A stretch of 64,000 nt of DNA from contig NZ_FQTU01000007.1 in assembly GCF_900128885.1 (NCBI RefSeq), positions 1 to 64,000 of the forward strand, given 5' to 3'. This DNA is from Alkalibacter saccharofermentans DSM 14828 (GTDB lineage Bacteria > Bacillota > Clostridia > Eubacteriales > Alkalibacteraceae). Both the position numbers and the translations under genes were made by a program. The notes under the pieces are model-generated. The model worked only from the letters and a program-made list of their open reading frames with translations. It had not been told where the DNA came from and made no database searches. This document shows, piece after piece, positions 16,434 to 25,037 of this stretch (positions are counted from its first letter, which is position 1; each line of letters starts with the position of its first letter).

Positions 16434-17522
16434 GTGAGACAGAAAACAGATTATATAATTAACCCTTTTGAGATTAATATCGATCCAATGGAACGGTTAT
16501 TACTGGTGAATTTTGAAAAAGATCCAGATACAGTTTATGTTGCTTTTGAGCCTCAAGTATTCAATGATGATAAAAACGGAAAAGGCCATTTAGTCATCGG
16601 GTGGAGGACGGATGGTAAGGTAGATGTCTATCATCAGTCAAGCTTAAACCCCGACCCAAGAGGATATGACAACGTTGGCAAGGGATTGGTCAATATGGTT
16701 GAAGAGGAATTTTCTGAAGCATCTTATGAAGTCAATGATTTTGGAGCACAGGTATATTATCGATTTAAAGACATTAGTGATAGAGTTGTAATAATTAAAA
16801 TCAAAGAAAATAATCCTAAAAGACGCAAGCCCTTTGGGTTGCTTGCTCCTATGGGTGATGTAGCCGAAAACCCTTCAGCACTGCCTTTGGTACTTTTACA
16901 TGATTTTTATTTTGTGCGAAAAAAGCATACTGAAGTTGAGATAAGCATAGCTGGCAAAGAGCATAAACCTGATGAATTGCCTTTACCAATAGATGGAGCA
17001 AAGTTGCTTTATTCACGCTACAGCCCAAACCCGCTAATCGTCACCCTTAACCCTGCTACTGATGCTGAATTAAAACCTTTAGAAGTGAAACTCCAACAAA
17101 AGCAGATAAGTTGTGGAGAATATGATTTTGAAATGGAGTGGAATAATAATCAACCTGCTATAAAAAGTATTACCCGAAATAATAAAACTTACCCTGTTAC
17201 ATTACTTTTTAATAAGGCTTTTCCTGATATTAAAACTTTAGATGAAAATATTATATTGAAGGGAAGATTTAAGATTGAAGGGCATCCTTCCACAGGACTC
17301 ATAGTTGGACACTATACCATTGAGAAAAAGAATGGTGAAACAAAGGTCATAATTATACCTTCAAGTGGGTGGAAACCATGCTATAGTAAGTTTTCACTTC
17401 TATTTCTGTACACAGTAGCTAAAATATTTAAGAAATGGCCTACCACATATGAATGGACAGCGAATATTCGAGAAAAAGAAAGTGGAAATCAATATATGCA
17501 GTCGGGGTGGAAAAGAATCTAA
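16434..17522 (+). CDS. Conserved-looking hypothetical protein, 362 residues
   Basis: I do not recognise this family. It is a soluble protein rich in beta-strand-forming segments, with no signal peptide and one weakly hydrophobic stretch near the C-terminus (FSLLFLYTVAKIF). Notable pieces are MERLLLVNFEKDPDTVYVAF, KGHLVIGWRTDGKVDVYHQS and VNMVEEEFSEASYEV. The composition is typical of a real gene and the GTG start has AAGGAG and GAGG in front. Another frame overlaps its end and continues to a MITE at 17801, so the 3' end of this locus may have been rearranged. Confidence 0.6.
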   Translation: MRQKTDYIINPFEINIDPMERLLLVNFEKDPDTVYVAFEPQVFNDDKNGKGHLVIGWRTDGKVDVYHQSSLNPDPRGYDNVGKGLVNMVEEEFSEASYEVNDFGAQVYYRFKDISDRVVIIKIKENNPKRRKPFGLLAPMGDVAENPSALPLVLLHDFYFVRKKHTEVEISIAGKEHKPDELPLPIDGAKLLYSRYSPNPLIVTLNPATDAELKPLEVKLQQKQISCGEYDFEMEWNNNQPAIKSITRNNKTYPVTLLFNKAFPDIKTLDENIILKGRFKIEGHPSTGLIVGHYTIEKKNGETKVIIIPSSGWKPCYSKFSLLFLYTVAKIFKKWPTTYEWTANIREKESGNQYMQSGWKRI

Positions 17523-17800
17523 GTGAGCTTGGGCGTAAAGGGCATAACAATCTATTTCGTTCCGATGCTTCTATGGAATACATTGACGTCTTGCCTATAA
17601 TTGATTGGAGCCTTCGTTATTATGCTCTGGCCTCCTTGCTGCTACTGCTAGCAATAACCGGAGCTAAAGTCTTAACTCAAGAAAAGGGAGTAAAAAGAGA
17701 GTATATTTTCCCAAAACAAATCGGTGGTGGCTACCACTGGCGAATATCAAGTTTTATTCCAAACCTACACATACAAAACGGGCTCTTGACTCAAGAATGA
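17453..17800 (+). pseudogene. Membrane-protein fragment abutting a MITE
   Basis: An open frame overlapping the previous gene runs to the edge of the third MITE, whose first base follows its stop codon. The part after 17560 reads YIDVLPIIDWSLRYYALASL then LLLLAITGAKVL, a likely membrane helix. There is no convincing ribosome site. It may be the left part of a membrane-protein gene whose right part survives at 17969-18205. Confidence 0.35.
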
Positions 17801-17953
17801 AAAGCACAGGGGACGGTTCCTGACGCTTTGCACTGTATAATATGGTAACAGCTTGTGAACTAACTTTTATGGCTAATCTTGGCATCTTATTCACCTGAAG
17901 TTGAAATCAACATATTGAAATTTAGAAAGCAATAGGAACCGTCCCTAGTGCTT
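17801..17953. mobile_element. MITE-like element, copy 3 (153 bp)
   Basis: Near-identical to the copies at 9792 and 14934. It has AAAGCACAGGGGACGG at the left and ACCGTCCCTAGTGCTT at the right, where the final T of the repeat is replaced by A. It sits exactly between two membrane-protein fragments, which suggests it inserted into or beside a gene. Confidence 0.75.
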
Positions 17954-17968
17954 ATGCAGGTGTTGTCG

Positions 17969-18205
17969 ATGGAAAACTCAATCAAGCGCATAAGCATGAT
18001 TAATGCATTGCTTCTATTTTTAATACCAGGACTTTTATTTTGGCTTCACATGAAATGGACAGTGCCATTTTTGGCAAATATCTGGTCACTAAGTTCATAT
18101 GCAACTTGGCTAATCGTCGATACTTTTTTCTGTTCTTACCATTATTTATCCTCACATTAGTTTTAATGAAAAGAGACGATTATATTCTGGATAAAAAAAT
18201 ATTTT
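17969..18205 (+). pseudogene. Frameshifted membrane protein remnant
   Basis: The frame from ATG 17969 reads MENSIKRISMINALLLFLIP, then GLLFWLHMKWTVPFLANI and SLSSYATWLI. A one-base shift near 18115 continues with RYFFLFLPLFILTLVLMKRD and ends DYILDKKIF at 18205. Together these make three membrane helices with a charged tail. Family not recognised. Confidence 0.45.
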
Positions 18206-18866
18206 AGCTCGTTTACGCATTAAAAAGATGAAGAGCAAAGAGCAGTCTTTGATAATCGCTCATGAAAGAACGGCTTGAATTCAGGAAAAGTATGATCAAG
18301 GACATTAGTTATCTTTACAAGATAAAAAGAACGCTGACGAATTAATTTATCTCGTAAACGTGTTAATGACTTTAAGGAATAAGCATGGTAAAATCCTTCA
18401 AAGTACATTGACATAGAGAAATACCTCCTAATTTGATAAATTTAGCACTGCTGTCTTCCACAGAGAATTCGGCTGTGTAATCACGTAAATACAAACGTCA
18501 AGCGTTAACAAACTGATTAACAGTAATAGACGAAAAGCTGTGGTCTGAGTCACCTCCGAACAGTCAAAGCTGTAAAATATGAAATACAGATCCACAATGC
18601 TTTTATAAATATATCAAAGATGGAAATAGACACCCAGAGAACCTGGGAGAAAGGAATTAATTAAATCATCATCTAATGATGATTAGATTATACGTAATTA
18701 TTAATGAAGAAAAATAATGATCACTGGCACGGTGTATTAGATAGACTAGGAGCTTCATTAAGTGCCTTTATGTATAGAGAAAATCGTTTTTTTGTGAGGC
18801 AGTTAATACTAAACCAATAAGAGAAATTATTCCGGGAACCCTTGTAGAATTCGAGGAGGTATTACT
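18206..18866. other. Decayed spacer
   Basis: About 660 bases without a supported gene. Short frames such as LRIKKMKSKEQSLIIAHERT (about 18215-18270) look like coding relics broken by stops. At 18664-18684 there is a perfect nine-base inverted repeat (AATCATCAT, loop CTA, ATGATGATT) with no T-run. Confidence 0.4.
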
Positions 18867-19658
18867 TTGTATTATGAGAATAAGTTAGGTAAAATTTATT
18901 ATGAGGTTCATGGACCAGAGAATGCTCCAGCGATAGTTTTCAACCATGGAGTAACAATGGATCATAGGACTTTCAAGGAACAGATAGAGGCATTGAAGGA
19001 TAAATATCGAGTAATTATATGGGATATGCCCTATCATGGCAAATCATCAGCAATCGATGATAGGTTACATCTTTCTGCAACTGCAGCAGATTTTCTTATG
19101 GAGCTTTTAGATGATCTAAAAATAGATAAAGCAATACTAGTGGGCCTATCCTTTGGCAGTTTCGTGTCCCAACACGCAGCCTCTAAACATCCGGCAAGAG
19201 TAGTAGCTATGATTCAAATTAGCGGCCAATCATTATACCCAAAAAGATCGGCATTCCTTAATATCCTAAAACCTTTTTTCGTAATCGCAACAAAGATTCA
19301 GTCTGAAAAGCGATTGGCAAAATCTTTTGCCAAACATAAAACAATTACCCCTCATACATTGGTATACTTAGAAGAAGGAGTTTATCATATTGGAAAGAAA
19401 ACATTAGGTCACTTATTCAAAGAGATGATAAGGGATTGGGTTACAGGAATACCCGAGCTCCTTAAGCAACCCATGCTTATTATATATGGGGACCGTGAAT
19501 TTGGTGCGGTTAAAAAAATGCACCAAAGATGGCATGCCAATACTCCAAATAGTGAGATTGTTATGATCAAAAATGCCCATCACATTACAAATCAAGATAA
19601 TCCAGAGGAAGTTAACAAAGCAATTTTATCTTTTATTACTAACCTTAGACATATTTAA
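18867..19658 (+). CDS. Alpha/beta-fold hydrolase
   Basis: This 263-residue soluble protein has the full alpha/beta hydrolase pattern. The oxyanion loop is NHGVTMDHRTF, the strand before the active site IIWDMPYHGKS, and the nucleophile elbow VGLSFGSFVSQ (GxSxG). The acid is probably in IIYGDREFG and the catalytic histidine in KNAHHITNQDNP. It belongs to the broad esterase/haloperoxidase/epoxide-hydrolase-like group, and substrate is unknown. The TTG start is supported by GAGGAGGT about seven bases upstream. No partner genes are adjacent. Confidence 0.82.
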   Translation: MYYENKLGKIYYEVHGPENAPAIVFNHGVTMDHRTFKEQIEALKDKYRVIIWDMPYHGKSSAIDDRLHLSATAADFLMELLDDLKIDKAILVGLSFGSFVSQHAASKHPARVVAMIQISGQSLYPKRSAFLNILKPFFVIATKIQSEKRLAKSFAKHKTITPHTLVYLEEGVYHIGKKTLGHLFKEMIRDWVTGIPELLKQPMLIIYGDREFGAVKKMHQRWHANTPNSEIVMIKNAHHITNQDNPEEVNKAILSFITNLRHI

Positions 19659-19687
19659 TCTCAAATTATCGACATATACCCGATTAA

Positions 19688-19914
19688 CCATAAACAAGAG
19701 AGTTTGGGTTTTGAACGCGATAATTTTTCTTCGACAAGTTCCCCCATACAACCATTTCTCAAAAAACAGCGAAAAACCGGTCGATATGTTCCCCCATACG
19801 ACGGGGCAAAAATCCCTTTCTGACATCAATGCCATCAACTCAAACACGTTGAGACGGTTGTACTGCTGTCGAGAGCGGATAAACAGAAGAGCTGTAAATG
19901 CCCATAAACAAGAG
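19688..19914 (+). repeat. 13-bp direct repeat flanking the rlmD relic
   Basis: CCATAAACAAGAG occurs at 19688-19700 and again at 19902-19914. Each copy is followed by a GTTTG-type sequence. The two copies bracket the relic and could be a target-site duplication or recombination footprint. Confidence 0.4.
19730..19907 (+). pseudogene. Relics of an rlmD-like gene 3' end
   Basis: Three short stretches in three different frames match the C-terminus of RumA/RlmD proteins: FDKFPHTT at 19730-19753, PVDMFPHTT at 19777-19803, and HVETVVLLSRADKQK from 19845. The intact rlmD in this window ends IDNFPHSMHVETVTLLVRK. The relic DNA is clearly diverged from that gene, so it is not a recent duplication. It most likely marks old integration or excision events at an rlmD 3' target. 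Confidence 0.6.
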
Positions 19915-20290
19915 GTTTGCAGACGTTGAGTTTTTCTCAAGACTGTTTTGCCGGAGGTGCTCGGTTGAGTTGACAGCCTAGATAGCGCCTGTCTTTAGGA
20001 GGATTGAAAAGACAGGTTGGATGTTATAAAACATTGCGTATAGCCTAAATACCATTAGAGCTATTTATTTGAATGTTAGTTAGTCGTAGTAACAATGCGA
20101 AAAACCTCTGTTTACGGCAGTATAGATTGAGAAGTCGCGCCGCAGCGATGTAGTAAAATTAAAAAAGTAGTAAGAGATAGTGAAGCAAATACAGATCATA
20201 GAGCTAAAAGGCAAGATGGCCTAATCAGAAACAGTGGCTCGCAATAAAGCTATGCACAGTTGTTCCAATATAAATGACAGGTGTGAGGAA
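19908..20290. other. Spacer at the right edge of the accessory region
   Basis: No supported gene. It contains the third GGTTGAGTWGACAG copy at 19963-19984 and a CAGGTTGGATGTTAT stretch near 20014, similar to one after the intact rlmD. The region between them has a small GACAG/CTGTC pairing. The rest is unremarkable. Confidence 0.4.
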
Positions 20291-21088
20291 ATGAGAATAA
20301 CATTTTATGGATATAATACTTTTTTAATTAAATCCGGCGTCAAAAAAGTACTTATCGATCCTGGTGGCGATTTTTATCTCTTTAAAGGATGGCTGAAGAG
20401 CCTAATCCCACAATCGCAATGGGCTGCCATAACTCATATTCTCGTAACACATGGCGATCCTGATCATTACTGGCATGTAGACAGGATAGCAGAGAAATCA
20501 GGTGCACCTGTTATTTGCAATGAAACAATGGTACAAGAAATAAACGCTAAACGTTTGCTGTTAGGACCAAGAGCTAGAGGGCTCGCATTTACTACAGAAA
20601 TAAAAAACCTCTATACCATTGCTCATTTTGAAACTTTAATTGTAGATGGTATTGAAATAACTGGAATCAAAACCGTTCATGGACCATTAAAAATTAAGTT
20701 AGGCCCATTTTCTAAAACTTTGCAACCTGGTCCAAATAAAAGAATCGGATGGGGTTCTATCGGATTTGAAATTCGGATGGATAAAAAAGTGATCGTCAAT
20801 TTAGGAGACACTCTTATTCATAGAGATGAATGGAAGACGATCAGCTCACCAGATGTTTTGATGATTCCAATAGGTGGAGGAAGAGTACATAACACAATGG
20901 ATGAAAAGGAAGCATTAGAAGTTGCTGAAATTATTAAGCCAAGACTCGTTATTCCCTGCCACTATAACTGCGCTGGTTTACATAAAAAGAATGCAAATCC
21001 CGCTAATGAGAAGTATTTTTATGATGAGGTGAAAAAGCTGGGAGTCGATTGTGTTATTTTAAGGAAAAACGAGTCAATCGAAATATAG
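20291..21088 (+). CDS. MBL-fold metal-dependent hydrolase (UlaG-like)
   Basis: This 265-residue protein of the metallo-beta-lactamase fold begins MRITFYGYNTFLIKSGVKKV. The metal-binding signature is THGDPDHYWHVD (HxDxDH, with glycine at the second position), with further ligands in NLGDTLIH and IPCHYN. Sequence resembles the UlaG/YtkL-type subgroup of unknown or lactonase-like function. The start chosen is the ATG behind GGTGTGAGG. An in-frame GTG 57 bases earlier lacks a ribosome site. No neighbouring genes suggest a pathway. Confidence 0.78.
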   Translation: MRITFYGYNTFLIKSGVKKVLIDPGGDFYLFKGWLKSLIPQSQWAAITHILVTHGDPDHYWHVDRIAEKSGAPVICNETMVQEINAKRLLLGPRARGLAFTTEIKNLYTIAHFETLIVDGIEITGIKTVHGPLKIKLGPFSKTLQPGPNKRIGWGSIGFEIRMDKKVIVNLGDTLIHRDEWKTISSPDVLMIPIGGGRVHNTMDEKEALEVAEIIKPRLVIPCHYNCAGLHKKNANPANEKYFYDEVKKLGVDCVILRKNESIEI

Positions 21089-21375
21089 GATAATATCCGG
21101 GTCAGCCAAGACGAAGACCAGGTTGCCAAGGCAGATGCCGTAAGATAAATAAGGGCCGGTATGCACGGCATCCATGGAATCAGGAATATCATTAGAATTA
21201 TTGTGGATACATGCTGATGCCGCCAGATTATACACATCATAAAAGACTGCCCTTCTTAAGAACCTGCCTCGGAATAAATGCCTCGTCTTATGTATTTTTA
21301 ATTGTAATACTGGGAATACCAGACGACACCGTGAATGAACTTGGACATGTCAGATCCTCTGGGGTATAGAGGTGT
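21089..21375. other. Spacer without recognisable genes
   Basis: About 290 bases. I see no gene or strong signal; composition is slightly richer in G/C than the surroundings. Confidence 0.3.
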
Positions 21376-21807
21376 GTGGCATGGGTAAGTGTGCTGCACT
21401 GGAATTTTTCACAGAACAGTTCAAGAAGCTATACGTGTCTTACCTTGGGAACGCTCCTATCATTTTCAAATACCTTATCTCAAGACGAATGTATATTATT
21501 GAAGAAGTTGTTATATATTTATAGCATTGATGCAATGAAAAATTTAATGTTGGGAATATTAAGTTGTAGCAGATTTAAGTTGAGAAGTGTCCCTGATTAC
21601 TTCTTTCGGGGGCTTAAGGGTGAGGGAATACCCCTGGAGGCCCGTATCTTTGCCGTAATAGATGTTTACGATGCCCTGACAAGTGATCGTCCTTATCCCA
21701 AGGCCTGGTCCAAGGAAGAAACTCTTGAATACATTAGAGAACAAAGTGGCAAGCATTTTGATCCCCAGGTGGTGGAAGTGTTTCTCAAGTTAGAAATAGA
21801 TGGCTAG
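21376..21807 (+). pseudogene. HD-GYP domain relic (C-terminal piece)
   Basis: The last 80 residues read RGLKGEGIPLEARIFAVIDV, then YDALTSDRPYPKAWSKEETL and HFDPQVVEVFLKL. This is the C-terminal part of an HD-GYP cyclic-di-GMP phosphodiesterase domain. The HD motif and helices before GYP are gone, and the GYP segment is degraded to DYFFRGLKGE. The upstream part of the frame has no recognisable domain. It is probably not functional. Confidence 0.75.
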
Positions 21808-22050
21808 ATCTAGAATAGCTAATATGATTAAGAGACGCTTGCTATACATGAAATATCGAGATGACAGGTGTTGCAGGACAAAGAATGGTAAAATAATATA
21901 GGTGCATAGAAAATCGCGTTTGACACTTAAACACCTAGCCTCTGGAACTGAAGTTTTACGAGAAATAGGCTCTGGGATTTTCTTTTACACACCGTGGCTG
22001 ATTCAACAACTTCTTAATATAGATTTTAGTGACTGAAAGGGGTGTTTTTC

Positions 22051-22902
22051 TTGTCTTTAAGCTTAAATGAGTACAAAGTCATTGTCGAGTCAGCGCCTAA
22101 CTTGATATGGAGATCAGGTCTTGATGCCAAGTGTTATTATTTTAATAAAACATGGCTTGATTTTACAGGACGAACTTTAGAACAAGAATATGGTGATGGA
22201 TGGTCAGAAGGAGTACATCCTGATGACTTTGAGAGATGCGTTAAAATTTATTTGGGAAACTTTAGCAAAAGAACCCGATTTGAAATGGAATACCGACTAC
22301 TTCGTCACGACGGTGAATGGAGATGGATTAATGACATAGGTGTACCGACTATTGATGAGAACGGCGAATTTACAGGTTTTATAGGAAGTTGTCTGGATGT
22401 AACCGAAAGAGTAGAAGGATTGATGTTAAAAGAAATGGCTCAAAAAGACGGTCTGACAGAAATTTTTAGCCGTCAGTATTTGATGAGCCTTTTTGACTAT
22501 GAATTTGAATCCGCAAAGCGGACCGGAAGTAAATTATCAGTAGCCATGATGGATATAGATAAGTTTAAATCTATAAATGATATGTACGGTCATTTAGGCG
22601 GTGATTCTGCACTTAAAATGTTCGCATCTGTTGTCAAAGATACGGTTCGTCAAAATGATTTGTTCGGTCGATATGGTGGTGATGAGTTTGTAATTATTTT
22701 CCCCAATACAACAGTTGAAGAAGCAAAAAAAATCGTTGACAGAATTGCAAATTCATTGAAAAAAATGGTTTTTAAGATTGATCATAATGAAATTGAGATT
22801 TCGATTAGTGTAGGTCTATGCGAGTTAACTGATGAAAATAGTCCTGACGAAATGATAAATGTGGCTGACAAAATGATGTATGAAAACAAGAAAAACAAAT
22901 AA
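22051..22902 (+). CDS. PAS-GGDEF diguanylate cyclase
   Basis: This 283-residue soluble protein has an N-terminal PAS/PAC sensor domain (about residues 5-125, with PNLIWRSGLDAKCYYFNKTW and YRLLRHDGEWRWINDIG). A GGDEF domain follows (DGLTEIFSRQYL to the end). The active-site loop RYGGDEFVIIFP is intact, and RQND five residues before it is a complete RxxD inhibitory site, so an active, product-inhibited c-di-GMP synthase is likely. The start is taken as TTG 22051, six to eight bases after AAAGGGGTG; the GTG at 22042 overlaps that site. The HD-GYP relic lies just upstream. Confidence 0.88.
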   Translation: MSLSLNEYKVIVESAPNLIWRSGLDAKCYYFNKTWLDFTGRTLEQEYGDGWSEGVHPDDFERCVKIYLGNFSKRTRFEMEYRLLRHDGEWRWINDIGVPTIDENGEFTGFIGSCLDVTERVEGLMLKEMAQKDGLTEIFSRQYLMSLFDYEFESAKRTGSKLSVAMMDIDKFKSINDMYGHLGGDSALKMFASVVKDTVRQNDLFGRYGGDEFVIIFPNTTVEEAKKIVDRIANSLKKMVFKIDHNEIEISISVGLCELTDENSPDEMINVADKMMYENKKNK

Positions 22903-23114
22903 GACTTTTATGTGCAGAGCAGAGTGAATGCTTTGTGAAACTGTAGTGGTTGAGGGAGTAGGTTGGATATTTGAGAACTTTTTAAGATTAGGTTTCACTG
23001 GAGATGAATGCAAAACCCTTTTTACCACTATTAATGCAAAAAGAATACTCCTGCTGAAAAGCTATGAAGCCCGACATGATATGATATAATTTAATAAAAA
23101 GGAGTTGGTTACCG

Positions 23115-23366
23115 ATGAAACGAAAACTGTTGCCGGGTATCATCGGTGGTTTTATTGGTTTCGTGGTTGGAGCTTTTGCTGGTGGTTACCTTGGCTTAGT
23201 TGTGGGTGGAACTTTTTTAGGTGGTCTCGATATCTATGAACATACCGGTATTGAAGGATATGAGTTGGCCGCATATGTTGGAGCAATAATCGGTGCCCTT
23301 GTTTTGACAGTCTTAGGAGTCAGACTTGCATTGAGGATGGCTGACAAGACGGGGAAGGAAATGTAA
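23115..23366 (+). CDS. Glycine-rich small membrane protein
   Basis: This 83-residue protein has two hydrophobic, glycine-rich helices, GIIGGFIGFVVGAFAGGYLG (residues 8-27) and AAYVGAIIGALVLTVLGV (residues 53-70). GxxxG spacing is typical of tightly packed or oligomeric helices. AAAAGGAG precedes the ATG. No family recognised and no co-transcribed neighbour. Confidence 0.6.
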   Translation: MKRKLLPGIIGGFIGFVVGAFAGGYLGLVVGGTFLGGLDIYEHTGIEGYELAAYVGAIIGALVLTVLGVRLALRMADKTGKEM

Positions 23367-23445
23367 TACAAAGGAGTAAGCCAGCCACGCAAAGCTAAAA
23401 AGCTTGAACATGACTGGTTCCCTAAGATAACCAAAGAACAAAACA

Positions 23446-23637
23446 ATCACATTCATTCAAGCGAATGTACTTAAGCCGCTGCCGTTTGAAAACAAGACAT
23501 TTGATCTGTCGATCGCCTCCTATGTGGCCCATGGATTGCAAAAAAACGAAAGAAAACAAATGTACGTTAAAATGAGCCGTGTTAGCATAAGCAAAGTAAT
23601 TATCTATGACTACAATACACATCATCCATCTTTATAA
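23446..23637 (+). pseudogene. Class I methyltransferase remnant
   Basis: The frame reads LKPLPFENKTFDLSIASYVA, then HGLQKNERKQMYVKMSRV and KVIIYDYN. This is motif IV to VI of a UbiE/COQ5-type SAM methyltransferase (PFxDxxFD, then H-G-L and I-Y-D-Y). The SAM-binding N-terminal half is missing, so it is a 3' fragment. Confidence 0.6.
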
Positions 23638-24018
23638 GATGGATATGTTTCCCAGGACGGGAATATCCTTGAGAATACTAGCGACTTATTCTTGCGAACG
23701 AAAAATAGATAAAACATAGTCCAGGCATCAATCTAATGCTATTGTTCCAAATTAAGACTGTAGTGTCGATGCCAAGAAAATAAAGACCTGTGCTGGGTAA
23801 GGCTTGATATAAGCCTTACCGTGATTTTGGCTTAACAAATGAAAGCTGAAAACATTTTTTTGCTCTGCGGAAACTTGTCCAAGGGGTACAAGACCCCGTA
23901 TAGAGCGAGTTAATTGTCATCAGGGGTGTAAAGAGCAGAATAGATGCTTTTATGAAAGGGTCGGGAGTTGAGAAAGTAGGTTGTCGATAAAAAAGCCTGC
24001 TCCAGTATTCGGATGAGT
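23638..24018. other. Spacer with a perfect 10-bp hairpin
   Basis: No gene supported in 380 bases. At 23796-23820 there is a perfect inverted repeat, GGTAAGGCTT, loop GATAT, AAGCCTTACC. It is not followed by a T-run on either strand, so a terminator is unlikely. It may be an operator or RNA structure. Confidence 0.4.
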
Positions 24019-24921
24019 CTAATATTGCGTAGTATTGTTAATTGGATTTTTTTGTTTGAGTATTCCTTCTGCAAATATTGCACCACCGATAACCAATAAT
24101 GAGCCAAGAAATTGGATTGGCTGCAGTATTTCTCCTAAAAACAATACAGAAAAAGCAACAGCCGAAAGAGGCTCTATGTAGCCGAAGATAGCGACCGTTT
24201 GTACGGGCAAATTACCAATTGAAGAAAAATACAGGTAACATCCAATCCCGGTATTGATGAACCCTAGTATGAATATCGGAAGCCAATCACCTCGAGAGAT
24301 GTTGATGGCAAAACCCTGCTGAAGGCCTAAAAAAATGGCTACTGTAAAAAAACTGATAGTTAGCTGAAACATTGAATTTCTCATTCCTGTTATGGTATGG
24401 GCTTTTTTATTAAAGATCACCATAAATGCATACATGGTGGCAGACATAACTCCACAAAATAGTCCCCAGGCTGTCTTCCCATCGTGAATCGCTTGTATGT
24501 TTATGAGTAGAATCCCGAAAAGGATAGCAACAAATCCTGCAACTTTGGGCAGGGTGAACTTTTCCTTGAACAGTAACGGGGAAAGAACCATGACAATTAC
24601 CGGGCCACAATAATATGCAAGGGATGCGATACTGACACCGATTTGCTGATAAGCTTCATAAAGGAACATCCAGCTTACTCCCATTGCAAATCCTGATACA
24701 ACAAGATAGAAGAGGTGTTGTTTATTTTTAGGCATTTCTATTTTATTGTTGGCTGATTTGAACAATACAAGGAGCAATATACTACCTATTAATGTACGTA
24801 AAAATACAATTTCATAGCTTGTGAGTGATATTTGACTTGCAACGATGCCATTTGACCCAAATAGCATCAGTGCAAGCATATATTTCGAATAATATGTTAT
24901 GATATTATTTTGTCTCACCAT
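24019..24921 (-). CDS. EamA-family (DMT) exporter
   Basis: This 300-residue protein has ten predicted membrane helices in two EamA repeats, as usual for the drug/metabolite transporter superfamily. Recognisable pieces are NNIITYYSKYMLALMLFGSN, SYEIVFLRTLIGSILLLVLF, and in the second repeat INTGIGCYLYFSSIGNLPVQ and IEPLSAVAFSVLFLGE. Members export amino acids or small metabolites. It is divergent from a LysR-type gene 116 bases away, the usual arrangement of a regulator and its target exporter. GGAGGTG precedes the ATG. Confidence 0.88.
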   Translation of the reverse strand: MVRQNNIITYYSKYMLALMLFGSNGIVASQISLTSYEIVFLRTLIGSILLLVLFKSANNKIEMPKNKQHLFYLVVSGFAMGVSWMFLYEAYQQIGVSIASLAYYCGPVIVMVLSPLLFKEKFTLPKVAGFVAILFGILLINIQAIHDGKTAWGLFCGVMSATMYAFMVIFNKKAHTITGMRNSMFQLTISFFTVAIFLGLQQGFAINISRGDWLPIFILGFINTGIGCYLYFSSIGNLPVQTVAIFGYIEPLSAVAFSVLFLGEILQPIQFLGSLLVIGGAIFAEGILKQKNPINNTTQY

Positions 24922-25037
24922 CTAAACACCTCCATATTGAAAAATTCATATATTTAATGTATCATAAGTCCATGAATTACAAAAGCAAATATATCGCATA
25001 GAATAAATGATAAAAACAGATATAAGAGGTGTACGAA
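24922..25037. promoter_or_regulatory. Divergent promoter region of eamA and lysR
   Basis: A 116-base AT-rich spacer between divergent transporter and LysR genes. LysR proteins normally bind such spacers at T-N11-A sites. I see several A/T-rich candidate half-sites but no unambiguous palindrome, so only the position is supported. Confidence 0.4.

Noticed and set aside
19626..19940. Minus-strand frame of 104 codons
   Set aside because: The plus strand of this stretch carries rlmD 3' relics in several frames, which explain it better. There is no start signal.
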